Source: Mactra quadrangularis (Eukaryota > Mollusca > Bivalvia > Venerida > Mactridae). From it: a DNA stretch of 64,000 bases. The notes beneath the pieces are model-generated. The model searched no databases, was not told the DNA's origin, and saw nothing but the letters and a program-made list of their open reading frames with translations. The stretch lies in NCBI GenBank assembly GCA_025267735.1, contig CM046304.1, positions 3,038,001-3,102,000 of the forward strand, read 5' to 3'. Below, one piece after another: positions 34,936 to 46,445 of the stretch (position 1 is the first letter of the stretch; each line of letters starts with the position of its first letter). The translations under genes were made by a program, and so were the position numbers.

Positions 34936-35146
34936 CATGATCGTGCGACCACATACACGACTCATGCAGGTTGTTTCGTCATCTCACGATGACGAACGCA
35001 GAAACAAAGCGTTAGACCAAGTCCTAGCAAAACATCAACAGCTCTGGTAACCATGCCATATTTCCCTTCTCTAAGAAAAAGGAATGACTTGGTGTTTGGG
35101 AACGACCAGAGCCAGAAAATGCTTCGCCAGAAAAAGGCAAACGCTT
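34936..35146 (+). ncRNA. Candidate structured RNA segment, unit D copy
   Basis: All five pairing elements described for unit C are unchanged here. Confidence 0.3.
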
Positions 35147-35614
35147 GACAAAATGAACAGCTTGTCTGTTTGTTACTAGAAAGTCTATGGATCTATATAC
35201 AAAATATTAATTACAAGGTTTTTAGTTTAATTATACCGCTGTACGTAATTTATTAGTATGTCAAATAAATCGTACATAGGATTATTTTACTTGAAATTTC
35301 ATAACTAGCATTAATACAATTTTTTTCAAATCATAATTTAATTGCTTTTTTAATTTGATATTGCAGTTTATTTGTATTTGATCACAAATCACATTATTAA
35401 GGATTCATCTTCCAAAATTATCTTCCCCATATTTAATGTCCTTTTTACAGTATTTAACTATTGTTACATGCTCTGTCCCTTAGGACCCAAATAGCGCAGT
35501 CGGCTAAGGGGAAGGGACATAAATGAACATATAAAAAGTGTACAAGAGGTCGCTGGTTCGAAACCTAGCAAATGCTAAACTTTTATTTTTATTTTTTATT
35601 TTATATTTATATTT

Positions 35615-35723
<109 letters not shown>

Positions 35724-37074
35724 CGTATTAAGAGGTAACATTGGCATATTGAGATATATAATCTTATGAATATTATAAAATGAATAGTGTTATGTTTACG
35801 TTTTATTATGGTTAATTTAGGTTGTATATATATATATATTAGACCGTACTATACTTTATAAGGGAATCTTTATGGAGATATAACTTTAAACCATCAGTAC
35901 TTAGATTTTACCAATGGCTGAACGATGCCTAATTTTATGCTGCAGTCGGCGGAATAAAGATCGTAGAAAATTTTAGTTCATATAACATGAAAGGTACATA
36001 CTTACATTAAAGCATGTATATCCTATAAATCGAGGGTTGCTCTCAAGACTGTAGTAACTCGCTCTTTAATCCAAAGCTCTTACTTCAGTCTTTCAGGCAA
36101 CTCTGGAAATAATCCTACAATCATACTGATAAAGAGGACATTTTGATATAAACGTACGATGTCTTTATAACATTGTAGACCTACATTATTAATATAATGA
36201 TAAAAAACAATATTGATAAAAAGTCATTCTTTTTCATGTAAAAGATTCCACATTTCCACAGAATATAATTCAACCAATTTCCTCACAATTCGTAGGAACT
36301 CAGGTAAAAAAAATAATTGAACAGCTGAAACTGCATTGTTTGGACAGTGAACAACAATAGATAATAAGTCATGTCTCTGAAAAAGACAAGCGTCCCTAAA
36401 TAGCTTGCCCAAGATTTTCTACGGCTATTCTCCCTCCCACCAATGATTTTTATTATGTTGGGAAGTTGTCAGTTACTGACGAAAGTATGTGCTTAGTTAT
36501 TGGTTAACAGCTAAATCCAGAGATTTAGCCTTTCCAGGAACACTAAGTAAGTTGACTGACCGCCGTCATATAACCTATACAATGTGTTGCCACGGCGTTA
36601 AAACCAACAAGCAACCAAACAAACAAACATGATATATCAAAAAGAATTAACGGAAAATCTACATAGGAATTAATTATGTACTAATTATGATAAGCTTATG
36701 CATTTGCATTTCACAGAAGGATGATAACTCCAAACAAAAACATACATATCGCGCGATTGTAATGATATTGTTCCTTAAGCCTGGTACCAAGATTGTTCTT
36801 TATATGTCCGCAAAACCCCAAACTATAATAAAATGTTGGTTTATGTTAGAACATGAAACCGTGTATATTAAGTAAAATACAATACCCGATGTTAACCGAA
36901 CAGAAGATCTGAAAACGACCGAAAATATTTGAAGTTTTTGACTTAAGTTATTATTCGGAACAACCTCGGCGATTATCTACGAAGATGTACCTCGGAAATC
37001 AGACGTAGTAGAAATGCAACCAGGTTATAAAGTCCGGCGATTAACTCCCTGGCAAGTAGTACTATTATTGTTTA

Positions 37075-38647
37075 CCGCCGGCCTGAAGGCCGGTGGTATA
37101 TTGGTATCGTCAGAATCGGATGACCGTGGTAGGAGCAGTTCATGACTTCTTTTACTTGCGTCCTGCTTTTTTATTTACAAATGTTGACAGTGCTTAATTG
37201 TAATATTTTTTAGCTTTATAGTACTGCAATAAAAATTTCTGTTTTTTTTTGGCATTTTATAAAGAACATGTTATCCTTAGTTTATATCTTAATACATTGT
37301 AAAATATCTGCTCCCCTTAATTTAACGTCCAATGGGATACATTCGGACTTTATCCAAATGTCCGAGATACCGAGATCGTAAAAACGTCAAAAAACGCTGA
37401 ATTTTAACACAAAAATTGGAATATCTCTAAAACTAAGCTACGGAAGTGGTGCTCATTTTCAAGTTAAGCTTTCTGTGGGATTTATCGTCAAATGTAAGTA
37501 TTTTTAATGACGTACAACTTCGCGTGTAAAATGAGCACCTATTTTTTATTCGTGCTTTTTAGCTGGAGAACTTTCATGACTATTGCTCTACTTTCATTTC
37601 ACGCTCCAGTATGAATGTTACAGGAAATATTGATCCCAACTCTACAGAATCTCGTTGAATTGAGAATTTTGATAACTAGATTTTATTCTTAGATTTTGCC
37701 ATCTGACATTTGCTGGTGAATTAAATAAATACAACCAAATTCAAGCACCAATATCTTCAAAAAATAATTGGGTCAGATTGGATTTGTTATGTTAAACTAA
37801 AGAGGTTAAGTTTTTGCACTTTCTGGGACTTCATCACTGGTCAAGACATTGAGTGTCAAATATTAAATTTCTATTTGATGTAGTATCTGTGGTGGCCTTA
37901 AAGGGATCCGGGACAACTCAATCCGTTGACAAGTCAACTCTAAGTTGGGACAACTCAACTCATAAGTTGGGATAATTCAACCTGAGGACAACTCAACCCA
38001 TGGACAACTCAACCCATATCATATGTATTAGTTATTTATCATTGTTCTGTCATTAATTGTTTGTCAGTGTTTTAAATCATATATTTTCATTTTAATAAGC
38101 AAAATTTTTGTTAAAATCTGTTATCCAAGTTAGGCAATATTCAAATCAAATGAATGTAATACATATTTTTAATTAATAATAAATCATATTATCTCATTTT
38201 GAAAAAAAAAAATACTCCTGATAAAGGTTGAGTTGTCTTCGGATTGAGTTGTCCTCTGGTTGAGTTGTCCTATCTCACGGGTTGAGTTGTCCCTACCTGC
38301 AGGTTGACTTGTCTCTGGTTAACTTGTCTTCGGGTCGAGTTGTCCCGACCCACCCATGAGAGTATTCAATTATTAAATTCTGAATTAGCCATAAAATGCA
38401 CAATTTATTCTGACTGTAAGATTTTTCTCCTATAAACATGCTTTTAAAAATCATTATAATTAATGACAGTCAATTTCTATACATAAGTTCTACTTCCATG
38501 TTAACACTTCAGTATATTCCTTCTCATAGTGTAATGACAGCACACATTTTAAATAAAAATGTAGTCTGGGTTCAAGTCCCAGTGAGAAGCTTACTCGTGT
38601 TGAAAACATGGAGCTCATGATATGATTTATCATATTATTTTCCTTCA
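37075..38647. mobile_element. 1.57-kb insertion in unit D
   Basis: The other units read ATTATTGTTTATACTTCGAC at this place. Here TTTA (37071-37074) is followed by foreign DNA and TTTATACTTC resumes at 38648, so a 4-bp TTTA duplication is likely. The left end is the hairpin ACCGCCGGCCTGAAGGCCGG TGGT. The right part carries CTGGGTTCAAGTCCCAG, a B-box-like palindrome. Another foldback is nested inside (37905-38351). No ORF with a recognised domain is present; class unknown. Confidence 0.75.
37905..38351. mobile_element. Foldback element with arms of 12-bp GTTGAGTTGTCC repeats
   Basis: The left arm has six variants of GGACAACTCAAC (37911 to about 38012). The right arm has seven variants of GTTGAGTTGTCC (38226 to 38351). 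The spacer is AT-rich and unrelated. The outermost ends (GGATCCGGGACAACTC and GAGTTGTCCCGACCC) pair imperfectly. Non-coding; reminiscent of Foldback/Galileo-type elements with repetitive arms. Confidence 0.75.
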
Positions 38648-38896
38648 TTTATACTTCGACGTGTAAAATCAATTTTATCTAAAATTTGTATGCTAGTTTA
38701 CTAATTAACTATAAAACAACATTCAGAAGTCATTGAAAATGGCCCTGGACTGTCTCTATATACATTTAAACACGTTCACTTCACTTGCCATTTTCATGTC
38801 AACATTTAATAATAACCTTGTTACACGATTATCACATAATTACATCAGAACGATGTCTCACACGTCGTATTCCTGTGCAGTTCAGACTACATTACT

Positions 38897-40089
38897 ACAG
38901 AAACCGAATTCGTAGATCTACTTTTCACCTTATGATATTCGAGATTAATTTACGTAGAAGAACGCCGAGATAGTTCCGATAGTAAAGTTATAACTTCCTC
39001 GGTCGACCTCTCTCAAAATGCCAATATTTTTCCTACAAAACTATTTTAAAGGTTTCATACTGTTTGCATATTTGGCAATTTATCAAAATGACGTGACCCG
39101 GGTGCGTAGAAATTATTTTTTTATATTTTTTGAATATACTCGTATGCCTGTTTATCTTAATACTGCATTTTGACCATGGCACTCTTCCTGTCTTCGATTA
39201 TTGGAGGTTGGATTTAAAACATTATGAATTTTTCGAACGGATAATAAGTTCAGAAATTAATTAATTGGACATAGCAAATTTACCAGAACTCCATTTTAAA
39301 AGTATTCACTAATATTGTTTTCAAATTTTTCTCAAGATTAAAGAAATATTAAATCAATTTCAATATAGCTATTTCATTAAATATAGGGAGGCAAGACAGG
39401 ATAGAGCGCCATGATCGTGCGACCACATACACGACTCATGCAGGTTGTTTCGTCATCTCACGATGACGAACGCAGAAACAAAGCGTTAGACCAAGTCCTA
39501 GCAAAACATCAACAGCTCTGGTAACCATGCCATATTTCCCTTCTCTAAGAAAAAGGAATGACTTGGTGTTTGGGAACGACCAGAGCCAGTAAAATGCTTC
39601 GCCAGAGCAAGGCAAACGCTTGACAAAATGAACAGTTTGTCTGATTGTTACTGGAAAGTCTATGGATCTATATACAAAATATTAATTACAAGGTTTTTAG
39701 TTTAATCATACCGCTGTACGTAATTTATTAGAATGTCAAGTAAATCGTACATAGGATTATTTTACTTGAAATTTCATAACTAGCATTAATACAATTTTTT
39801 TCAAATCATAATTTAATTGCTTTTTTAATATGATAGTGCAGTTTATTTGTATTTGATCACAAATCACATTATTTAGGATTCATCTTCCAAAGTTATCTTC
39901 CCCATATTTAATGTCCTTTTTACAGTATTTAACTATTGTTACATGCTCTGTCCTTTAGGACCCAAATAGCGCAGTCGGCTAAGGGGAAGGGACATAAATG
40001 AACATATAAAAAGTGCTCAAGAGGTCGCTGGTTCGAAACCTAGCAGATGCTAAACTTTTATTTTTATTTTTTATTATATATTTATATAT

Positions 40090-40136
<47 letters not shown>

Positions 40137-40251
40137 CGTATTAAGAGGTAACATTGATATATTGAGATATATGATCTTACGAATATTTTAAAATGAATAG
40201 TGTTATGATTACGTTTTATTAGGGTTACTTTAAGCTGTACATGTATTAGAC
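38897..40251 (+). repeat. Tandem array unit E, truncated
   Basis: It follows the unit from the anchor through the structured segment (39410-39621), the tRNA-like segment (about 39957-40052) and a (TA)n run, and stops at TGTATTAGAC. The hairpin and SINE body are missing. Confidence 0.9.
39410..39621 (+). ncRNA. Candidate structured RNA segment, unit E copy
   Basis: All pairing arms are retained although the array unit is truncated 630 bp downstream; the only nearby change is an extra T between the ACCAGAGC arm and AAAATGC. Confidence 0.3.
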
Positions 40252-40723
40252 TTATACAATTACACAATCATGTATCATTATTTGAATTATTGAAAAGTAA
40301 AATAAATATTTCAAAATGCATTTGTTTTATTCTTTTTTTAAATATATAATTTATAATATTAGTTCAGTACCATGATATGTGTGTCTTAGTGTCATCATTA
40401 CTTTAGATGTATTCCAAAACAATGCTTTACCATAATGATTACGCTGTTAGACATTGTAAATTTTAACGTTTCAAACTGACGTCGACGTAAGAAAAAAATC
40501 AATAACTTGATTTTCAAACTAAAATTTTGACAGTTTGTTCACGATCGACCCCCTGATTTTTTACATACATGCAAAATATATTTATACACGTCGTTGCCAT
40601 GGTGGCGAAAGTAATTGTCATATTTATAAAATACAATTGTGACTCTACATGTACACCGACTTTCGTGAAGTTTGACTGACTTTTGATTTTTATGAAACAT
40701 TGTATTCACCTACCTTCAATGAT
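40252..40723. other. Unassigned spacer between array end and MITE F right half
   Basis: No match elsewhere in the window was found and no ORF is convincing. It may be part of the insertion that carried the array or DNA left by a deletion. Confidence 0.5.
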
Positions 40724-40858
40724 TACAAAAAAAATAATTTTGGCAAATTGACATTGAACAGTAAGGGTAAAATCCGAGTAATCCAACTAATAGGACCTAC
40801 CTATTTGAAGAGTATACAAGGGAAAATAGCTGACTTAGGTCCCTTATTAAGAAATAAC
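40724..40858 (+). mobile_element. Right half of the MITE F copy split by the array
   Basis: From GATTACAAAAAAAATAATTT through GGTAAAATCCGAGTAATCC and TACCTATTTGAAGAGTATAC to GGTCCCTTATT. It continues the same orientation as the left half at 25150-25350. The 69-residue ORF here is a read-through of the repeat. Confidence 0.75.
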
Positions 40859-40920
40859 GCACATGACCTATTTCCACAAAAACTCAACACTTTAATTTTA
40901 AAACGGTAAGAAATATAGTA

Positions 40921-41217
40921 GCGTGTTCAGTTACCGCGAACGTGACAGAACGTTACATAACGATACATTCGGAACTCCTCGGCCATTCGCTGCGAATAAT
41001 CTCGGACATGTTTAGACGCTATTTTGAAACTACTGGTGTTAAAGTAAACAAATATATGATCGTTTAGGCATTGAGTGATGTTTCATTTTTAGTCCGTAAA
41101 TTTTGAAACATCACTCATTGCCTTAACGATCGCATATTTGTGTATTAGATTAGGTTATTCGCAGCGAATGGCCGAGGAGTTCCGAATGTATCGTTATGTA
41201 ACGTTCTGTGGCGTTTA
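40921..41217. mobile_element. Foldback element, CGGAACTCCTCGG family
   Basis: The left arm GCGTGTTCAGTTACCGCGAA to CATTCGGAACTCCTCGGCCA and the right arm TGGCCGAGGAGTTCCGAATG are inverted. The inner inverted repeat (GAAACATCACTCATTGCCTT) makes it nearly a complete hairpin. Confidence 0.85.
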
Positions 41218-41556
41218 GTGTAATTACATTTTGTCGTTGAATAAAACAACAACACGTGCTATGATGCTGTAATCCAATAACTCATGCTAAAATACTTAAT
41301 ATTGAATTTTAGAGCATTAAATCTAGTTGCAATGTTATATTAATCTTGTGATTTTATATTAATTTGTATTTTCTAGTTCATGTCACTTTTATTTTTCTTT
41401 AAACACTGTCATTTCATAACAAACGAAACAACAAAAGAAACGTAAATTAAATTACATTTTGCAACATAAATTTACATCATTTTAGCATTTAATTGTTAAG
41501 TTAGACGGATTTATTATTTTATTTTCATTTAGTGGAAAAAAATGGTACAAAAAATT

Positions 41557-41644
41557 TGCCCCGGGTGAGGCTCGAACTCACAGCCTCCGCATATCATAGT
41601 ACTGTCTATAAGTACGGCGCGCTAACCGATTGCGCCACCGGGGC
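41557..41644 (-). tRNA. tRNA-Ile(UAU) with 14-nt intron
   Basis: Read on the minus strand: acceptor GCCCCGG/CCGGGGC with discriminator A, D arm GCGC AATCGGTTA GCGC, anticodon stem CCGTA/TGCGG with loop CTTATA-A, and T arm GTGAG TTCGAGC CTCAC. The anticodon is UAU. The intron GACAGTACTATGAT sits one base 3' of the anticodon, as in eukaryotic tRNA-Ile(UAU). All stems are intact; spliced length 74 nt. It should decode AUA. Confidence 0.95.
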
Positions 41645-41817
41645 AGACGTTCACTAATGGTTTCAAATAGTGTACTTATAATACAGTTAGTCACCTATTA
41701 CACCGATGAAAATCGTTATCTTTTTTAACTTGTAAAGTCATTTATTTAGATACACATATAGATCTACATTTTAATAAATTTATAGATTAAATATTTATCT
41801 ATTTCTGTTCAAATGTA

Positions 41818-41945
41818 TTCAACTGTCGGTGGCGTGTACTTAACTCCCGCTTATTTAAATATATTTTATCGATCATCAGTACAGAAGTACCGAAATACTG
41901 AAATATTTAAATCAGTGGAGTTTGTATCACTGACAGTTGAATAAA
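41818..41945. mobile_element. Palindromic MITE, family P
   Basis: TTCAACTGTCGGTGGCGTGT on the left; ATCACTGACAGTTGAATAAA on the right. Confidence 0.8.
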
Positions 41946-42329
41946 ATTGAACAATAGTATCATATAATCTTCTATTTATAGTTCGTGAGAGATTAAAACG
42001 AATTAAACAGCTCGTTTGTTGCGATTAAGTATGAGTTTGTGGACTGTCGGTCTGTAATATTGAAATCAACGTGTAATTTGCAACATGGTGTAATGCATTT
42101 AAATAAATAAAGTAATTGGATTTTAATATGTTTTAAGTTTCATGCTAATGTACGTTCGCTCTCAACCGATAGCTATTTCCCCATAGTCATCGGGCTTCTG
42201 ACTTTATTCATAAACCCAATTTAAATGTTTAAAGAATATATAATTCTGTAGCTGATGAAAGCCTTGATAGCTGCGGATTTGAGCTGTATTCATTCTCAAA
42301 TTTAAAATCTACTGCCAATTTCCGTTAAA

Positions 42330-42497
42330 AGACAACCTTGGCTATTGCAAGATCACGCGCTTTTATACAACTTATAAGTACCAAATGCCTAAATTGAACG
42401 GCCTTGGGAAAATAGCCCCTATATTAAGACCATTTCGTTATCAATATGAATTTTTATAATGGTCATAAAGGTGGAACTTCACTGTATATTGAATCAA
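42330..42497 (-). mobile_element. Probable MITE remnant (ACAGTGAAGTTCC family), minus strand
   Basis: The complement starts ACAGTGAAGTTCCACC and contains GCATTTGGTACTTATAAG and GCAATAGCCAAGGTTGTC, related to 7427-7690 and 46928-47040. Boundaries are approximate. Confidence 0.4.
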
Positions 42498-42628
42498 AAG
42501 TTTATGAAAAATTGTTTCGTAAAAATCGTGCCTAGAGTGCAAAATCCACTGCGTATATTGTAAAAACTTGGCAAAAGATGAACAGCGGGGTTGTACAATA
42601 ATTAATACATTTTCAAAAAATAGATTGA

Positions 42629-42778
42629 AAGACAGAGAGACGTACAGACGGGCGGACGGACGGACGGATTGACGAACAGACGAATAAACAGACTGTCAGA
42701 CAGACAGAGAGACAGTCAGACAGACAAAGAGACGGACGGACGGACGGACGGACAGACCAGGCAAATTGGTTGACAGGC
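42629..42778. repeat. GACG/GACA tetranucleotide microsatellite
   Basis: Imperfect (GACG)n and (GACA)n. The minus-strand ORF rich in SVRPSVRPS is a translation artefact. Confidence 0.9.
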
Positions 42779-42799
42779 AAACAGAGCATAGTAAAAATG

Positions 42800-43340
42800 T
42801 ACAGTATCATAATTATTTTTCATTGAATTCACGTGACATCCTAGTGTCTAGTATCAAACATTAAAAGTAACGCGATACGTTTTTATGTAGTGCAAGGTTA
42901 TCGGGTTCATGAAATAGTGCACCTAGTAATTAATATTCAAGCGTGATGAAAAATGAAAAATATGACATATGCATTTACTGTTAAAACATACAATAGAAAT
43001 ACGATCGTTTGAAAATAGAGGAAGTGAAATTGATAAATGGCGCGAAACGAGATGAAAATTCCCCCAGTCATTTTTACAACGTCTGCAGCCATATTTTGTT
43101 TCACGGCATTAAATTTTATTGGCCACCGTGTCCTATTGCGGATGTTTTTTTTTACATTAACAGCTCATTCATAATTTCGTCGAATAAATCACATATTTTA
43201 ACTCGAGTTTTCAGAAAATGACATTTTCCTACTTCAGCCTATGCCGCTTTTGAAAATGCGTTTTCTGAGCTCACTCAGAGAAATCAAAGTATTGAAATAC
43301 AGAAAGACTTTCGTGCACATTGAAACCTAACGAATCCATA
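42800..43340. other. Intergenic stretch, nothing recognised
   Basis: The 70-residue ORF at 43009-43221 has no known motif. No shared repeat was found. Confidence 0.45.
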
Positions 43341-43344
43341 CTAA

Positions 43345-43507
43345 TGGTTACTCCTTACACATTAGATTCAAGTACGAACCGAGCAGGGTGAAGTGAAGCA
43401 ATCGCATGTAAATTTCTTGCTCAAGGAAATAAGCAGTGCTCCGGGTGTGGTTCGAACACGGGGCATATCGATTCCTAAGCGCGCGTTCTACCACTGGACT
43501 ACTGCTT
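43345..43507 (-). mobile_element. tRNA-headed SINE, related to family 3, minus strand
   Basis: The complement has an A-box-like GTCCAGTGGTAGAACG, the B box GTGTTCGAACCACAC and then ATTTCCTTGAGCAAGAAATT, which matches the TTTCCTTGGGCAAGAAACTT core of family 3. The stems are imperfect, so this is not a functional tRNA gene. Confidence 0.6.
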
Positions 43508-43579
43508 CTACATGATATGATAAATTTATCACAGGTCAGTGTGCACATGCTACGATAGAAAACTAAAGTGTGAATTCTT

Positions 43580-43837
43580 ACACAGTACAACCTTTCTTGA
43601 ACAACACCCATTAGGAAGGACTTGAAAGTTCAGAGGTTGTTTCTCTGCAGAGGTTAAATTCAATCAAATTACTCCTACGGAAAATATCGAGGATTGCCTG
43701 CAAGACTGTAGTAACTTGCTTTTTTATGCAATACACTTACTACAGTCTTGCCGGCGACCCTTGATAACAAGAGCTGGGTTTTTTTGTGCGCAGAGGATTT
43801 GTTCGGCAGAGTGCTGCTCTGTAGAGGTTATACTGTA
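43580..43837. mobile_element. MITE with TACAGTACAACCTCT-type ends, split by a hairpin element
   Basis: The left end is ACACAGTACAACCTTTCTTG AACAACACCC; the right end is TCTGTAGAGGTTATACTGTA. A hairpin of about 80 bp (43686-43765) sits inside. A related element is at 45067-45246. Confidence 0.65.
43686..43765. repeat. About 80-bp hairpin element (GCAAGACTGTAGTAAC)
   Basis: The left arm ATCGAGGATTGCCTGCAAGA CTGTAGTAA and its imperfect complement on the right surround a short loop. The same hairpin, more decayed, is present in array units A to D (for example 27461-27537). Confidence 0.7.
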
Positions 43838-43931
43838 TGTATTATTTCATGATTGTCTAAAGTCTCAAGTCAATTTGCATAAATTATTCAATCAAGTAAC
43901 GGGTAAGGCATATCACTGAGCAAATATTATT

Positions 43932-44190
43932 CAGGGGCGGACCCAGGATTTTTTTCTAGGGGGTCCGAACTTTTTCTAGGCGGGGGAGGTCCAAACTTTC
44001 GAACCATAACAAGATTATACACATTTTGCAGAATAACGCAACATACTAATAATAAAAGCAACATAACCATTAAATCTATGTTAAGCACCGAGAAAAATTG
44101 CTTCATGATACTTAAATATGACTTACAGTCAAGAAATACACTAATGGACAGGTACATTTTGGAAATTCTAGGGGTGGTGGTCCGCCTATG
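43932..44190. mobile_element. hAT-like MITE, CAGGGGCGGACCCAGG end
   Basis: Left end CAGGGGCGGACCCAGGATTT; right end TGGTCCGCCTATG. Interior shared with the other three copies (TTGCTTCATGATACTT, GACAGGTACATTTTGGAAAT). Confidence 0.75.
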
Positions 44191-44644
44191 CATAATGTCA
44201 CTCGAACTACCTCGGCGATAGCTGTGGTTAATCGTGAGCTTACGGAACGACCCGAGTGGTTTTCCGAATGTATAAATGTTTCATACAAAGTAAATTAATC
44301 GTCTCATGATTAAATGATCTTTCAAGCATGCGTCAGTAACTGACTATGTGTGGTTTTTACAATGTTTATTTTAAGGCTGTTAATTAACGCATCGTTCTTT
44401 TTATTGTCATGAAAAAAAAACTAATTAACATAAATTCAAAGCTATGTTAATTAAGGCAATGTGTGAAATTTAGATGTTTATTGTTTTATGTGCTTGTTTA
44501 AGATGTATAATGCGGCTTGCTACAGACGACACTCGCCTGTATGACTAACCTTCGATTCATTGCATTGCTCCTCTAGGTTCACTTACGTTGGACCCACAAC
44601 TACATGTACTAAAACAAAATATAATTGTGCCATTCAAAAGAGCA

Positions 44645-44955
44645 AGAGCCGCCTTATTAGCTCAAGTCTACTGATCGAGAGGTCGTGGGTTCGATTCCCC
44701 GGCGAGGCATACTTTCATGGAGCTTGGTCATGAAATTATTTCTACGACCATTTTCCCTCCTACCAATGATTTTTTAATTATTTAGAAAAGTTGTCAGTCA
44801 CTGACGATAGTGTGCGCTTAGTAGTTGGTTAACAGCTAAATCCAGAGATTTAGCCTTTCCAGGAACAGTGAGTAGGTTGACTGACCGCCATGATATAACC
44901 TATACAATGTGTTGCTACGGTGTTAAACCCAGCAAAAACAAAACAAAAACAAACG
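44645..44955 (+). mobile_element. SINE family 1, full body
   Basis: The head is partly deleted (TTAGCTCAAGTCTACTGATC, GGTTCGATTCCCCGG). The body and the TTGCTACGGTGTTAAACCC tail with A-rich end are intact. Confidence 0.85.
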
Positions 44956-45066
44956 AAAGAGCATATCTAAATTGGATGTAAGGTAGAATAATTTATCTTG
45001 GAGAAACTTGCCGCTTATTGAACTTGGATATATGTTATTGTTCCAAATTTAGATAAATTTTACAAG

Positions 45067-45246
45067 TACAGTTTAACCTCTGCAGAGTGGCCCTCTACAG
45101 AACAAATTCTTTGCACAACAACATCTTTTGGTATTTCCCTTAAGCATTTTTTTAATTTAATATAACCTTTACAAAGCAACAAACTCTATACAGCAACAAA
45201 CTTTAGTTCCCCCCAATGGGTGTTGTTCAAGAGAGATTGTACTGTA
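45067..45246. mobile_element. MITE with TACAGT...ACTGTA ends
   Basis: Left end TACAGTTTAACCTCTGCAGA; right end AATGGGTGTTGTTCAAGAGA GATTGTACTGTA, where the latter is the complement of the left end at 43580. Inner arms pair poorly. Confidence 0.6.
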
Positions 45247-45582
45247 TTTTTACGCTACGTCTAAATCAGAACAGTTCTTTTCTTTTCCGACCAATTAAGA
45301 ATTATTGTTGTTCAGACCATTTAAAAACGTAGTCGAATTTCGGAGAGTCAAGATACACTTTTCTTATTGAAAGTCAATGACATTTTCAAATCAAAATGAA
45401 ATGAAATCAGGATTCAGCTTATTCAAGTATATCATATTTTCTTCGTATGAACTATTTAATTTTGATAGTAGTGTATGATTTAAATTAAAATATCTTAAAC
45501 AATGCTTCATTCTTATGCCAAAATGACGTCATAATCAAACTTATTAAGCGACTAAATATGGTAATAGAACAAGAAAACCTAT

Positions 45583-45630
45583 GTCACGTGATGAATTGAT
45601 GTGTCACGTGATGAGCTGAGGTCACGTGAC
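45583..45630. promoter_or_regulatory. Three clustered CACGTG E-boxes
   Basis: GTCACGTGAT at 45583 and 45603 and GTCACGTGAC at 45621, spaced 20 and 18 bp. GTCACGTGAC matches the palindromic E-box bound by bHLH-zip factors such as USF, MITF and TFEB. No gene is recognised next to it, so function is unproven. Confidence 0.4.
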
Positions 45631-45837
45631 GAGAGCGTTGTACTGTTTCAACTCTATATCTGTCATAAAATGTAATTTTAACATTAAAATGATGTAAAGA
45701 ATGACAATTTGAAATTGTTGAGTCATTTAATATACATCCAAACTATTTGACAACAATTTCATATAAAGTGTTTTAAATGGAGTTCCTATACTTCAGTAAT
45801 GACTGGCAACTTTTATGTCGCATCTTTGTCTGTAATA

Positions 45838-46012
45838 ATTTAAAGTAAAGTAAAGTAATTTAAAATAAAGTAATTCAAAGCAAGGAAGAGTAATTTAAAG
45901 TAAAGTAATTTAAAATAAAGTAATTCAAAGCAAGGAAGAGTAATTTAAAGTAAAGTAAAGTAATTTAAAGTAAAGGAGAGTAGAGTAACGTAAAGTAAAG
46001 TAAAGTAAAGAC
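45838..46012. repeat. AAAGT/TAATTTAAAG repeats
   Basis: AAAGTAAAGTAATTTAAAAT with TAATTCAAAGCAAGGAAGAG recurs three times in slightly different order. Confidence 0.85.
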
Positions 46013-46079
46013 CACGTGTTTATTGCAAAATCATGGGATTTTCTAATGATTTTCATGTCGCAAATGCTTAGTTTCAGAA

Positions 46080-46445
46080 GTCTTGTCTTGTTCTGCCCTG
46101 TGCTGTCCTGTCCTGTTCTGACTTGACCTATTCTATTATGATTTAATTTGATCTGTGCCGTGTTCAACTGTTCTGTTCCATGCTGCGCTGCGCTGTGCTG
46201 TGTTGTGCTGCGATGCGATGCGCTGTGCTGTGCTGTGCTGCGTTGTGCTGCGCTGTGTTGACTCCCCTGTGCTGTGCTGTAATGTGATGTGATGTACTGT
46301 GTTGTGCTGTGCTGTACTGTGCTGTGCTTTGCGGTGCTGTGCTGTGATGTGCTGTACTGTGCTGTGCTGTGCTGCGCTGTGGTGTGCTGTACTGTGCTGT
46401 GCTGCGCTGTGGTGTGCTGTACTGTGCTGTACTGTACTCTATTAT
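46080..46445. repeat. CTGTG pentanucleotide-type repeat tract
   Basis: Degenerate CTGTGCTGTGCTGTACTGTG sequence. It is the opposite-strand counterpart of the CACAG tract at 4060-4605. The Cys/Val/Leu-rich ORFs are artefacts. Confidence 0.9.

Noticed and set aside
42613..42810. 65-residue ORF with SVRPSVRPS repeats
   Set aside because: Frame of the GACG/GACA microsatellite.
43431..43507. Possible functional tRNA on the minus strand
   Set aside because: A and B boxes are good, but the acceptor and T stems do not fit a tRNA fold and a SINE-type body follows.
43927..44193. 88-residue minus-strand ORF ending NPGSAPE
   Set aside because: Comes from the hAT-like MITE; similar peptides recur at each copy.
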